Below, in pieces: positions 9,113-18,477 of a DNA stretch of 64,000 nucleotides (the stretch's first letter is position 1; the number at the start of each line of letters is the position of its first letter). The notes beneath the pieces were generated by a model, which had not been told where the DNA came from, searched no databases, and saw only the letters and a list, made by a program, of their open reading frames with translations. Position numbers and translations under genes: made by a program. Location: NCBI GenBank assembly GCA_009760885.1, contig CM019707.1:30379687-30443686 (forward strand), given 5' to 3'. This DNA is from Achatina immaculata (lineage: Eukaryota > Mollusca > Gastropoda > Stylommatophora > Achatinidae).

Positions 9113-10278
9113 TCAGTTCTGCATTTCCCATCTGAAGTTATTACTGTTCCAAAGTATTTGATTTTCTGCACCTGCTTTAGAATAGTTCCATTTAATTTTA
9201 TACTGTATGTTGGTAGATTCTGTTTCTTAGATATAACCATAGTCTCTGTCTTTTTGATGTTCAAAGTAAGGCCTTTCTGTTCACTTTCTTTGGCGACTTT
9301 ATCCAAGAGATTTTGCAGGTCTTGTTGGTTCTCAGCTATCAGTACTGTGTCGTCAGCATACCGAAGGTTTTTATATTGTATGCTCCAATTTTTATGCCTA
9401 GTTCTGTGATGATCGTTCTTAGAATATTCTCGCTGTACAGAGAAAAAAAGATCTGGAGATAGTACATATCCTTGTCGCACCCCTTGTTTTATAGGTTGAT
9501 ATTTTCCAGTTCTATTTTCAACTCGAACTGCTGCTTCTTGCTGCCAGTATAGATGTTTTACAATCCTCAGGTCTTTGCCGTCTATATTGATGTCCTCAAG
9601 CATTTTAATAATTTCATTATGTTTCACCTTGTCGAATGCCTTGGTGTAATCAATGAAGCATAAGTAGAGATCTTTCTGTACTTCTAAAGCTCTTTCTGTT
9701 AGTGTTCGTAAAGCATAAATGGCATTGTGTGTTCCCTTTCCTTCAACAAATCCAAACTGTTCATCTGCTATTTCCATTTGTATCTTTTTCCTTGTTCTTC
9801 TCATAATGATTCTCAGAATTAGCTTCGTTATGTGACATGAGAGGCTGATAGTCCGGTGGTCATCACATTCCTTTGCACCTGATTTCTTTGGTAGTGCTAT
9901 AAACATGGATTTAAGCAGGTCACTGGGCATATAACCACTGTTGTAAATGTCATTCAGTAACTTGGTTATTATTTTTATTCTTGTCTCCTCTAGTGCCTCT
10001 ATTTCTTCTATTGTTATATTATCAGGCCCAGTCGCGTTTCCTTTCTTCATGTGTTTGATGGCATCTATGATTTCATCTTCAAGTATTGGTGGTCCATCAC
10101 AGTTTTCAGTATCTGATGTTAATTCTGGTCTTTCTCCTCCATATAGCTCACCGATATACTCTGTCCACATGTCCACAGTGTCTTCTTTTCCCACTAACAT
10201 TTTACCTTCTTTCAATTTCAGGCATCCTGTGGTATATTTTGTTTTCCTGTCTGTGAGTTCACTAATTCGTTTGTGCAT
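9010..10278 (-). pseudogene. Reverse transcriptase of LINE A copy 1 (broken)
   Basis: 422-codon frame with RT motifs in order: FIDYTKAFD (residues 208-216), QGVRQGYVLSP (265-275) and the catalytic YADD (307-310). Residues 279-301 (about 9375-9444) read out of the expected frame and return just before YADD, implying two compensating indels. The frame is cut at its C-terminus by a 97-bp tandem duplication and continues in another frame at 8658-9032, then 8488-8769. Upstream codons continue toward 10522 but contain a TGA where TGG is expected. Non-functional copy of an enzyme that copies LINE RNA at a nicked target. Confidence 0.9.
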
Positions 10279-10522
10279 GTTTTTGCTGTCTTTATTATGA
10301 AAGTCCTCTATCTGTTTGCACTGTTCATTTAATCACACTTCCTTTGTTTCTCTGCATTTGCGTCTTATTTCTTTATTTATCGTTCTATATTTTTCTTGGT
10401 TATTTTTACTCCTCCTCCTCTTGTCCATCAGTCCTAAAATGTCGTCTGTCATCCATTTATTTTTAGGGGCTTCTTTTTTCGGTGGTATTATCTCCTTAAC
10501 AGGTATTATTATATCAGGGGCT

Positions 10523-10600
10523 AATCTTTAAAATAGGTAAAAACCGTCCGGCCCCACCCTTAAAGAAAGGAAGACCTTCCTGCCCTCCTGGAGTGATGCA
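10523..10600. repeat. 30-bp minisatellite, right remnant
   Basis: After the LINE, degenerate units resume (AATCTTTAAAATAGGTAAAA, then CCGTCCGGCCCCACCCTTAA), matching the edge form of the array left of the LINE. This shows the array predates the insertion. Confidence 0.85.
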
Positions 10601-11369
10601 ACTCCTCTCCCCTCCCCCTCCCCCCTTTTTTCCTTTTAATGGTAGGGCGTGGTTGTTAGAAACAAGTCTAACATTTTCTTTTCGCAGATGAACACTTCTC
10701 TACAATTCATTTTTTTCTTCGATACTTGAGTTGGTAACAACCCCCCCCCCCCAAAAAAAAAAAAAACCTCTTCCAAAAAAAAAATGTTAGGGAAAATCCA
10801 ATCACAGAGAAACGGGGGGAGCAAGTACATGATTACGCCGAGAGATTTCATTAACTTGAGCCTGGATGCTTTTTTGCCGAGATAAGCGAAACGAACATCT
10901 CTTTGCACCAAATTCTTGTGGCTCGATGGGCTTGGGGTAAAAGTTCTAAGTTAAAATTAATGAGGGCTTGAAATACCCCCCCCCCCCAAAAAAAAAAAAA
11001 AGATATCAGGGGCAGAGCTAGATTTGAGGGACAGATTAGGAGAAACCGAAAGACCAATAGAGTTATTTCACAGGATTCTGCATGTATTTTTTTGTGGATA
11101 TTATTATATATATAATTAAGTCCCAGGAATTGCAGACGATCTAGGGATTTCCCGGTTAAAAACAAACACAAAAAATGGTAAGAAATACCGGATCTTGCTT
11201 CTGCAGGCTGTAATGTGAATCCAGCTGCGTCGAAGTTGTAAATAGCAATAATTTGACCTAAAAGAATTCAGAGAACACATTGTTTGCGTGCGCCACAGAT
11301 GGCGCTAGCGGTATGGTCAAACTTGCTAGCACACATCCTGCATACATCATGACATGTTCTTTATAAACA

Positions 11370-11370
<1 letters not shown>
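10601..11370. other. Unassigned sequence with two C-run/A-run junctions
   Basis: No gene recognised. About 12 C followed by about 14 A occurs at 10739-10766, and about 11 C then 14 A at 10977-11001. The rest is unique sequence with short open frames only. Confidence 0.5.
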
Positions 11371-11408
<38 letters not shown>

Positions 11409-11545
11409 AGAGAGAGACAGAGAGGGAAAGAGAGACAGAGAGAGACAGCGAGAGACAGACAGAGAGACAGAGAGAGAAAAAGACAGAGAGACAGAGACAG
11501 AGAGAGACAGAGAGAGACACACACAGAGAGGCAGAGAAGTAGCTA
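11371..11545. repeat. GA / GAGACA microsatellite
   Basis: Purine-rich GA repeats passing into GAGACA and CACA variants. Open frames (Glu/Arg forward, Leu/Ser reverse) are artefacts. Confidence 0.95.
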
Positions 11546-11674
11546 CAGAGAACGAGTTGGAATCGGGTGAAGAATGTGTGGATGAGAACGTGGAAATTGA
11601 AGGAAAGGGCAACAACCATATGAATATCGCAGAAACTATCAACAACGAGAGAACTATTGTAAGATTGTTCAGAA

Positions 11675-11806
11675 AACCCTCTTTAAAAACTAAAATGTTG
11701 CAAAATTAACCCTCTTTAAAAACTAAAATGTTGCAAAATTAACCCTCTTTAAAGACTACAGTGCTGCAAAATTAGCCATCTTTAAAAATTAAAATGTTGC
11801 AAAATT
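11675..11806. repeat. 33-bp minisatellite, 4 copies
   Basis: Units start at 11675, 11708, 11741 and 11774 with AACCCTCTTTAAAAACTAAA then ATGTTGCAAAATT. The first two are identical; the others carry several substitutions. Confidence 0.95.
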
Positions 11807-11987
11807 ATGTGACACCTGATTATGGCAGTAAAAAAAAATATTTTGATTCACGAACGCGGTGGAATAATTTAAAGGCAAATCTCGAAGGTTACTTGGAGTT
11901 AAGATCTGCAGTGTATAAAGTACATATGATGGTACATATCATAAGCAACCTTCAGCAGCTCAAGAATTTGATGCCATTAATGAAACT

Positions 11988-12050
11988 GCTTCTAGGGACG
12001 CCACTGGGAGAGTTCAATAAGGTCTTGGTCGGCTATGGTTCGCCAGTCCC
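11988..12050 (+). repeat. Dispersed element Z, copy 1
   Basis: GCTTCTAGGGACGCCACTGG and AATAAGGTCTTGGTC followed by GCTATGGTT recur at 14348 with about 80 percent identity by eye. Boundaries and family unknown. Confidence 0.6.
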
Positions 12051-12055
12051 ACAAG

Positions 12056-12110
12056 AGAGCTGTTAGGTAGGTAAAGTTCCGCAAGGGACACGCAAATGAC
12101 TGAATAAAAC
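12056..12110 (+). mobile_element. LINE C 3'-terminal fragment
   Basis: AAAGTTCCGCAAGGGACACG and CAAATGACTGAAT match the last about 55 bp of LINE C (compare 19033-19083). Only the 3' end is present, next to element Z. Confidence 0.7.
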
Positions 12111-12354
12111 CGTGACTAGACAGAATCCCCCAAAAAACTGCCACACAGACAAATGATGCAGTTGGCATGTAACCCTGTTCTTAACTATACAGGAAATGTT
12201 AACATTTATAAAAGAATAGCAGGGTTAACAAAAGTCATAGTTTGCTAAGAAACTGATGAACTCTATAAAACAAAACATAAGTGATAGAATACACATTTCC
12301 TTTGGTTGGTTTCATCCAATACTTCAACACTGGTAAATATGAAGAGTATATAAT
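12111..12354. other. Unassigned A-rich sequence
   Basis: No open frame or repeat family recognised between two LINE fragments. Confidence 0.4.
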
Positions 12355-12790
12355 CACCCTCATTTATGCATGCGAAACCTGGAAAACAACTAAAGAAATA
12401 AACAAGACTCTACTGAAAACAAATGCCTAAGGAAAGTACTCGGTATAAAGTGAAACGAATTCAAGAACAGCGCAGAAATAATGCAGACGCGCGAATAACA
12501 ACCTGTCTCATGGGTGATCAGAAAAAGGAGATGGACATAAATTTATCACGTGATGAGAAGAAGCAACCAGAGAATCCCAAAACAAGCTATCAGCTGGAAC
12601 ACGACAGGCCAAAGAAAAAGAGGTCCAGTTCGAAAGAGGACATTGTTAAGATAGGCCAGTTTAGTAGGCATAAAATTCTTTGTTGAGATGGAAAAGCTCG
12701 CCGAAAACAGGAAAACTTGACGAATTACCATGCGGGCCCTACATGACGTTTATCAGCACGGGAAGGATGTAAGGAAGGAATGTAAATAAC
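12355..12790 (+). mobile_element. LINE B 3' fragment, degenerate
   Basis: Contains CATTTATGCATGCGAAACCT, GGTGATCAGAAAAAGGAGAT and the 3' end GGCACGGGAAGGATG-like sequence, aligning with 17910-18340 of the intact LINE B copy. Point changes and indels break the frame. The tail is GTAAGGAAGGAATGTAA rather than ATAAG repeats, suggesting an older copy. Confidence 0.85.
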
Positions 12791-12933
12791 AATATCAGTT
12801 CAAGCATAATTTTTACAAATTAAAGCTACAGTCAGTTCCAGGATTCCCGGGAATATGCTTCAGTTCCAGGGAAGGACTGGGAAATTGAATTGGGGGTGAA
12901 ATTTTTTCAGGATATCATGAAACTATAAGAGGT

Positions 12934-13215
12934 CCATCCGTCAGATGGTAGCTGCACCACAGAGGTCAAAAACAGAATACGCCAGTCAAAGGTAGCACTT
13001 CAGAAAATTAAATCTATTTGTGCAGTCCATCTTTATCAATAGATACTAGGAAAAGAGTCTTGAAATCGAGCCAGCTTTTACTATATGGGAGCGAATCTTG
13101 GTCACTAATAAAAACACCAAGAAAAGAATTAGAGACAACCGAAATATGGTTGCTACGAAGATTGTTTAAAATGCCATGGACAGCCAAAATAAGAAATGAA
13201 GAATGCCTAAAGAAA
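12934..13215 (+). mobile_element. LINE A' copy 1, left part (split by LINE A copy 2)
   Basis: Translates to fragments matching the C-terminal part of LINE A-type ORFs (GSESWSLI, ETTEIWLLRRLF, MPWTAKIRNEECL). It stops at AATGCCTAAAGAAA, where another LINE is inserted, and resumes at 13788 with AAGGAAAGCCAGTG. The uninterrupted relative at 55125-55730 shows these two pieces are contiguous. Confidence 0.9.
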
Positions 13216-13787
13216 TCATCATCATCATCAGGTGCCGTGCCGACTGGCGTTGCCTATTATGCTTCTCCAGAGTACGATCCTTCATGCAGGCCATCAGCTC
13301 AGTTGGTGATCTCCTTTCAAACCATCCCGTCAGACTGTCCAGTATCATTTCTTTTGGTCTTCCTCTTGATCTTCTTCCTTCTATTTTCCGGTTGTAGTAA
13401 TATTTTCAATGCCCCCTCTTCTCATTGCATGTCCAATGGAAGTACATTGTCTCTCTCTATTATCTTTTTGACAAGATTTTTTTTTGGTCTCTCCAGCTCT
13501 TCTCATACATTCTTCATTAGTTATTTTTGCTGTCCAGGGAATTCGCAACATTCTTCTAATAAACCACATTTCTGCTGCTTCCAATGATTTGTGTGCAGAC
13601 CTGCCTATTGTCCATGATTCACTTCCATATAACATGATAGGTTCAATATATCACTTTAGGACTCGTTTTCTAACATTCATCGATAAGGATGTGTTGGCTA
13701 ATATGTTTCTCATTCTCTGAAATGCAGTCTTTGCTTGGCCTATTCCGTTCCTAATTTCTGCTTTGCGTTTCTCATCTGAAGTTATTA
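13216..13787 (-). mobile_element. LINE A copy 2, nested in LINE A'
   Basis: 5'-truncated minus-strand copy ending in an ATG-triplet tail next to 13215, very close to copy 1 at 8471. A TSD CTAARGAAA flanks it (13207-13215 and 13788-13796). The minus frame holds GSESWTIGRSAHKS and RRMLRIPWTAKITNEECMRR with later frame breaks. Confidence 0.93.
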
Positions 13788-14068
13788 CTAAGGAAAGCCA
13801 GTGAGAAACAAATATTAACAAACACACTGGAGGAGGGGGGAGGACTGTTAATGTTTATTGGCCATATAATGAGAAGACGAGGGATTGAAAATATCGCGAC
13901 AACAGGAAAAATCGGCGACAGGAGAGGGAAAGGTAGAGCAAGGGATAAAATCTTAGATGGTTTGACAAAATGGCATGAGAAAGGCACAACATAACATGAA
14001 AGATCGGAAACTGTGAAGAAACATGGCAGCCGAGGCTTCCAGGCATGGCACATGATGATTATGATAAG
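13788..14068 (+). mobile_element. LINE A' copy 1, right part
   Basis: Continues the interrupted LINE from 13215: GAAAGCCAGTGAGAAACAAA, TTGGCCATATAATGAGAAGA, then GGGATTGAAAATATCGCGAC, and ends with a degenerate ATGATGATTATGAT tail. Confidence 0.88.
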
Positions 14069-14347
14069 ACGTCTGCGCTGGACTCAGAAGAGTAAAGATT
14101 ACAGACTAGTTCACTGACCTGCTGAACGAGGGAAAAAAAAAACATAAAAAATATAAGAAATAGCTCATTGAATTTGTCGTGGACCGTTGCACAAAGATAC
14201 CTTCTACTTCTGTGTTCGTCCTCATTAGGGCGTTGGTTGCTTTTGTGTCGCCGACATGCACATGTGACCCAATACATCTGGCCTGCTCCCGGGATTCGTT
14301 TAGGACCAATGTCTTTGTGCTAATGTGATCTCTTTCCACTGTTCTCT
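14069..14347. other. Unassigned sequence
   Basis: No recognisable gene or repeat. Two overlapping minus-strand frames of about 70 codons have no family resemblance. Confidence 0.35.
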
Positions 14348-14410
14348 GCTTCTAGCGACACCGCTGGGAGGGTCGAATAAGGTCATGGTCAGAGCTATGG
14401 TTGACCAACC
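14348..14410 (+). repeat. Dispersed element Z, copy 2
   Basis: GCTTCTAGCGACACCGCTGG, GTCGAATAAGGTCATGGTC and GAGCTATGGTTGACC correspond to the copy at 11988-12050. Confidence 0.6.
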
Positions 14411-14728
14411 CCTGAGTCATTTGTGGATCGCTTGGCGGCTATCTCATTCATCCTGGGTGCTGATCTTTGTTCCCGTAGAAACACGTCAAATCACAGATCT
14501 TGCAGTGATGCAAGTCGAAAGCATTGTCAAGCAAATCAGCTGAATAAGCACTTGTACGACTCCCTGTAACTGCGAGCTGCTGTTCTTTACAGCCGATGCT
14601 TTAGAGATGTTGAGGCGCAGCATCGTATCGGCGTGGAAGCGGGTTATGGCAGCTATTTTTTTCAGTCCCGGAGTACAGCTAAAAAGCAAAAAAAAAAAAA
14701 AAGGGGGGGGGAAGGGGGAATGCAATGG
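14411..14728. other. Unassigned sequence between elements Z and Y
   Basis: No gene recognised. It may be the remainder of a longer mobile element containing the conserved segment at 14729-14799. It ends in an A-run and G-run near 14685-14718. Confidence 0.35.
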
Positions 14729-14799
14729 TTCTTTAGCAGACTCCACCACCATGGGGACTATGACGATCCCTGGCCCGTTAGCTAGGCTAGGCCTGTTAC
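14729..14799 (-). repeat. Dispersed element Y, copy 1 (-)
   Basis: On the minus strand GTAACAGGCCTAGCC, GCTAACGGGCCAGGGATC and TGGTGGTGGAGTCTGCTAAA match 27681-27750 on the plus strand. A shared 70-bp block in opposite orientations 13 kb apart indicates a dispersed repeat of unknown class. Confidence 0.75.
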
Positions 14800-15115
14800 T
14801 AGGGTTACCACGGAGTCGCCACTCAAGAAGCAAGTTAGAATTAGATATCACTTCACAAAAAAATATGGCCCCCGTGAACAATCGCCGTAATCAAATCTAA
14901 TCTACAAGCTGAGACACAATCTACACAACTGAACAAATCTGCTAAACAGCGCTGTGCGCATACGGTAAAGAGACACAAAGAGTTCGTTGTATCCCCCAGA
15001 TATGCCGACTTTGCTACACACAAAGGCAATTAAAAAAAAAACAAACTGCCAGATCTTAATTCCTTACAAGAGAAGCTGTACAGTAATGCTCACAATCAGA
15101 GACGAACTTCCGTTA
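14800..15115. other. Unassigned sequence
   Basis: Unique A-rich sequence without a recognisable gene. Confidence 0.35.
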
Positions 15116-15307
15116 TTTCACATCGTAGGACCCGGATTGTTTCCCCTGTTTTAAGAGCAGAACGCACGTAGATGGATAATCAGTGGATCAGATGGGCATT
15201 TGGTGGCGGTGATAGTGGTGGTTTTGGCAGAAGTGGTGATAGTGATGGTGGCAGTGGTGATAGCGCTGGTGATAGTAGTTGCGATGATGATAATGGAGGG
15301 GGAGAGC

Positions 15308-15339
<32 letters not shown>

Positions 15340-15463
15340 TCACGAGAAAGGAGAAGACGAAATTAGGGAAGCTCCACTCCCCTCCCCCTCTCTCCGCCTG
15401 TGTCTTTTATTTTAAAATTTGACAACGTGTTCCCCCTCTCCCCAATTTTATAATTGTTCCGAC
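15116..15463 (+). repeat. Segmental duplication, copy 1 (348 bp)
   Basis: From TTTCACATCGTAGGACCCGG to GTTCCGAC, nearly identical to 19212-19587. It contains a GGTGATAGTGGTGG-type cryptic repeat and an internal GA microsatellite that explains the length difference. Homology stops sharply at both edges. Short glycine/aspartate frames inside are not credible genes. Confidence 0.95.
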
Positions 15464-15483
15464 GTTTGAACGAAAGACGACGA

Positions 15484-15640
15484 GAAAGAAGTAGTAATAA
15501 TAGAAGTAGTAATAATAGAAGTAGTAGTAGTAGTAGTAGTAGTAGCAGCAGCAGCAGCAGCAGCAGGAGTAGTAACAGTAGTAGAAATAGCAGTAGGAAT
15601 ACAAATAGTAGTAGTAGTAGAAGAATAAGAAGACAATATT
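15484..15640. repeat. AGT/AGC trinucleotide microsatellite
   Basis: AGTAGTAGT and CAGCAGCAG runs with AATAATAGA interruptions. Confidence 0.93.
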
Positions 15641-16280
15641 TGAAGAAGACAATATTTGATCAAGTAAATTACACACAGCATGTCGATCTTCCAGATTTCG
15701 ACTTAAACCCTTTCCAGATATGCTTGTTACGAAGTTATGGTTGTTAGCAGAATCGAGTTTTATCAAAATTTAATCAAACATTGCTTTCCGAAACGCCGGC
15801 AACAAAAAGTATTCATCGAATTTCACGAAGAACAATGTTGATTAAAGTATAGAAAGACTTTTAAAAACACAAGGTTCTGCAAAAAAAAATAAATAAATAA
15901 AAAATAAAAAATAAAAGAATACCAGGAATTAAAAAAAATTACGTTTATTCATTTTTTTCCCAAGAGAAGAATCACTTCAGTTTATTATTTCACAAATTTT
16001 GTAAAGATTTTTTAAGAACATGTTTTACGCTGAAATATGATCATTTATTTTAATTCAGCACACATTAAACTTGTAGTTCATCTCATGTTAAACACAATGC
16101 AGTATATCTCTAGTAATGTTTCCATTATGTCTTAAAGGACTGACGAAACTGGGAGTTTTTGATTTGCATTATCTTTACAAGTAAGATCAATATCTCATAG
16201 ACCTGTAATCAGGATAGTTATTATTTGAGAAGCATAGACCTTCCTAGAACATGGGTTCTTTACCAGGGATATTCAAACAT
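15641..16280. other. AT-rich unassigned sequence
   Basis: A/T-rich with an AAATAAATAAATAAA stretch near 15884-15915. No gene or repeat family recognised. Confidence 0.4.
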
Positions 16281-16495
16281 TTTGGGGGTATGGGAACCAA
16301 ATAAGGAGGAGGGATACTGGGACTAAATCATGGAGGTATTAAAACCAATTAGTAGGAGGGGGTAAGAATCAAATAATGGGGGTATTAGAATCACATAATG
16401 GGGGCATGTGAACCAAAATAATGGGCGCGCGTGAACCAAATAGTAGACACAAGGGAACCAAATAATGGGAGAATGTGAACTAAATAATGCTGACA
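16281..16495. repeat. Degenerate minisatellite of about 28 bp
   Basis: Loose repeats of AATAATGGGGGTATTAGAAC-like units (GGGAACCAAATAATGGGA and variants), about seven copies with many differences. Confidence 0.8.
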
Positions 16496-16535
16496 ATGGG
16501 ATTCGATCTCAAAACAATTTTTAAAAACCTTAGTG

Positions 16536-16633
16536 TTAGATTAGAATTTCCTTTCAGCTATTCTGTTCCCAGCAGGCCAGTGATAGGGGAGTCCTTATTA
16601 GATTAGAATTTCCTTTCAGTTATTCTGTTCCCA
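16536..16633. repeat. 62-bp tandem array, segment 1
   Basis: TTAGATTAGAATTTCCTTTC starts at 16536 and again at 16598, a 62-bp period; the unit also holds TATTCTGTTCCCAGCAGGCC. The second copy is cut at TATTCTGTTCCCA (16621-16633) by a LINE. Confidence 0.93.
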
Positions 16634-18346
16634 TTACATCAAAAGAAAGACCAATCCTTAGCAAAACTGGAACACTATTAACATCAAATAAAGACCAAAA
16701 GCAAAGATGGGCTGAACACTTCCAAGAAATACTCAATCGACCACACCCAAAAGAATTGTTAAACCTTGAAACTGACTTGCCAGCCCCACAACTAAATGTC
16801 AACCTAGATGAAATTAAATTGCATGAAATTGAAACAGCAGTGAATTTAATGGCTAACAACAAAGCTGCAGGTGAAGATGAAATAACAGCCGAGATGCTAA
16901 AAGCTATCAATAGTGACAACATGAGACAACTACAGAGAATGTTTAACAAGATTTGGAAAGAAGAAAAGGTCCCTTCTAATTGGAAGAAAGGAATCATTGT
17001 TAAAATACCAAAAAAAAAGGGCAACCTTAGTGACTGTAACAACTGGAGAGGAGTAACCTTAATATCAGTTGTGTCAAAAGTATTTTGCAAGGTCATTTTG
17101 AATAGACTCAAAGATATAGTGGATACTGCAATGAGAGAAGAACAGGCAGGATTTCGAAAAGGGAGAAGCTATCTCGACCAGATCTTTACTCTCAGAATAA
17201 TACTTGAAGAACATATTGAAAAGCAGAAACCATTAATACTGAACTTCATAGATTTTAAAAAGACATTTGATAGCATACACAGAGATTCATTATGGAGAAT
17301 TTTATGTCTATATGGAATACCATCTAAAATTGTCAACATCATTAAGGACTTATACAATGGATATGGTTGTGCAGTCAAGACAGAAGAAGGGATGAGTGAA
17401 TGGTTCCAGATTGAAACAGGCGTGAAACAAGGATGTATACTGTCTCCTTTACTTTTTGGGATTACAATAGACTTCATAATGAAAAAATGCTGCACAGGTA
17501 ACACAGGTATTGACTGGGTACATGGGACCCAACTAGAAGATCTTGATTTTGCTGATGACATAACTCTTATCAGTAATAATGTGAATTCCATGCAAGAAAA
17601 AACAGATAGCCTGTCTTCACTGGCTAGCAAAATAGGACTTGAAATTAACAAGGACAAAACAAAAATAATGAAAATTCCCATCAATCAAAATGGAAAAATA
17701 CACATAGAAGGGACAGATATTGAAGAAGTCAATCAATTTGCATACCTTGGCAGCTACATAGACCAAGATGGTGACACTAGGAAGGAAGTTAGGATCAGAA
17801 TTTCAAAAGCAGCATCAATCTTCAAGAATCTTGAGAACATATGGAATTCAAAAGTTATAAGCACAAAAACCAAGTTAAGACTATTCAATTCAAATGTAAT
17901 ATCCACCTTCATTTATGCATGCGAAAGCTGGAAAACAACTAAAGAAATAGAAAAGAAATTAGACTCTTTTGAAAACAAATGCCTAAAGAAAATACTCGGC
18001 ATCAAGTGGAATGAATTCAAGAACAATGCAGAGATAAGACAGATGATTGAACAACAACCAGTCTCATGGGTGATCAGGAAAAGGAGATGGACATATGTTG
18101 GTCACTTGATGAGAAGAAATGATCAGAGAATCCCAAAACAAGCTATCAAGTGGAACACAACAGGCCGAAGAAAAAGGGGCAGACCGCGTGAAACTCTGAA
18201 GAGGACATTATTAAAAGAGGCCAAGTTAAATAAAATCCTTTGATGAGGTTGAAAGACTCGCCGAAGACAGGAAAAATTGTCGAACTACTTTACGAGCCCT
18301 ATGTGACGTTTAACGGCACGGGAAGGATATAAGATATAAGATAAGA
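16634..18346 (+). mobile_element. LINE B, 5'-truncated young insertion
   Basis: Flanked by the 13-bp TSD TATTCTGTTCCCA (16621-16633 and 18347-18359), both inside 62-bp repeat units. The 3' end reads GGCACGGGAAGGATATAAG and runs into an ATATAAG/ATAAG tail. The coding part is uninterrupted, so insertion was recent. The endonuclease half is missing, as expected from incomplete reverse transcription. Degenerate relatives lie at 12355-12790 and 60822-61268. Confidence 0.95.
16636..18243 (+). CDS. LINE B reverse transcriptase, C-terminal 535 codons intact
   Basis: Open from the truncation point to a TGA at 18241-18243; no true start codon is present because the 5' end is missing. Near the start, RWAEHFQEILNRP is the usual linker before the RT domain. 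RT motifs: FRKGRSYLDQIF, FIDFKKTFDS, TGVKQGCILSPLLF and catalytic FADD (about residues 305-308 counting from 16636). The C-terminal part carries YACESWKT, RRWTYVGHLMRR and KRGRPRETL, common to many invertebrate LINE ORF2 proteins. It would copy LINE RNA at a nicked target. Clade not assigned. It is probably not expressed as a complete protein. Confidence 0.9.
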   Translation, partial: TSKERPILSKTGTLLTSNKDQKQRWAEHFQEILNRPHPKELLNLETDLPAPQLNVNLDEIKLHEIETAVNLMANNKAAGEDEITAEMLKAINSDNMRQLQRMFNKIWKEEKVPSNWKKGIIVKIPKKKGNLSDCNNWRGVTLISVVSKVFCKVILNRLKDIVDTAMREEQAGFRKGRSYLDQIFTLRIILEEHIEKQKPLILNFIDFKKTFDSIHRDSLWRILCLYGIPSKIVNIIKDLYNGYGCAVKTEEGMSEWFQIETGVKQGCILSPLLFGITIDFIMKKCCTGNTGIDWVHGTQLEDLDFADDITLISNNVNSMQEKTDSLSSLASKIGLEINKDKTKIMKIPINQNGKIHIEGTDIEEVNQFAYLGSYIDQDGDTRKEVRIRISKAASIFKNLENIWNSKVISTKTKLRLFNSNVISTFIYACESWKTTKEIEKKLDSFENKCLKKILGIKWNEFKNNAEIRQMIEQQPVSWVIRKRRWTYVGHLMRRNDQRIPKQAIKWNTTGRRKRGRPRETLKRTLLKEAKLNKIL

Positions 18347-18477
18347 TATTCTGTTCCCAGCAGGCCAATGATAGGGCAGTCCTTGTTAGATTAGAATTTC
18401 CTTTCAGGTATTCTGTTCCCAGCAGGCCAATGATAGGGCAGTCCTTGTTAGATTAGAATTTCCTTTCAGTTATTCTG
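18347..18477. repeat. 62-bp tandem array, segment 2
   Basis: Two further units (TATTCTGTTCCCAGCAGGCC, ATGATAGGGCAGTCCTTG, TTAGATTAGAATTTCCTTTC) between the two LINE insertions. The segment ends at TATTCTG (18471-18477), the TSD of the next LINE. Confidence 0.93.

Larger units (their letters stand above)
8471..10522 (-). mobile_element. LINE A copy 1, 5'-truncated, inserted in the 30-bp array
   Basis: Non-LTR retrotransposon on the minus strand. Its 3' end lies at 8471 with an ATG-triplet tail (CATCATCAT on the plus strand). Sequence AATCTTT flanks both ends (8464-8470 and 10523-10529), a 7-bp TSD. Coding content runs from a basic linker through reverse transcriptase to a C-terminal region with GSELWT, WTAKITNEEC and FIGHAMRR. 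A tail of short tandem repeats instead of poly(A) is typical of RTE-like LINEs; that clade call is tentative. No endonuclease domain remains. Confidence 0.93.
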
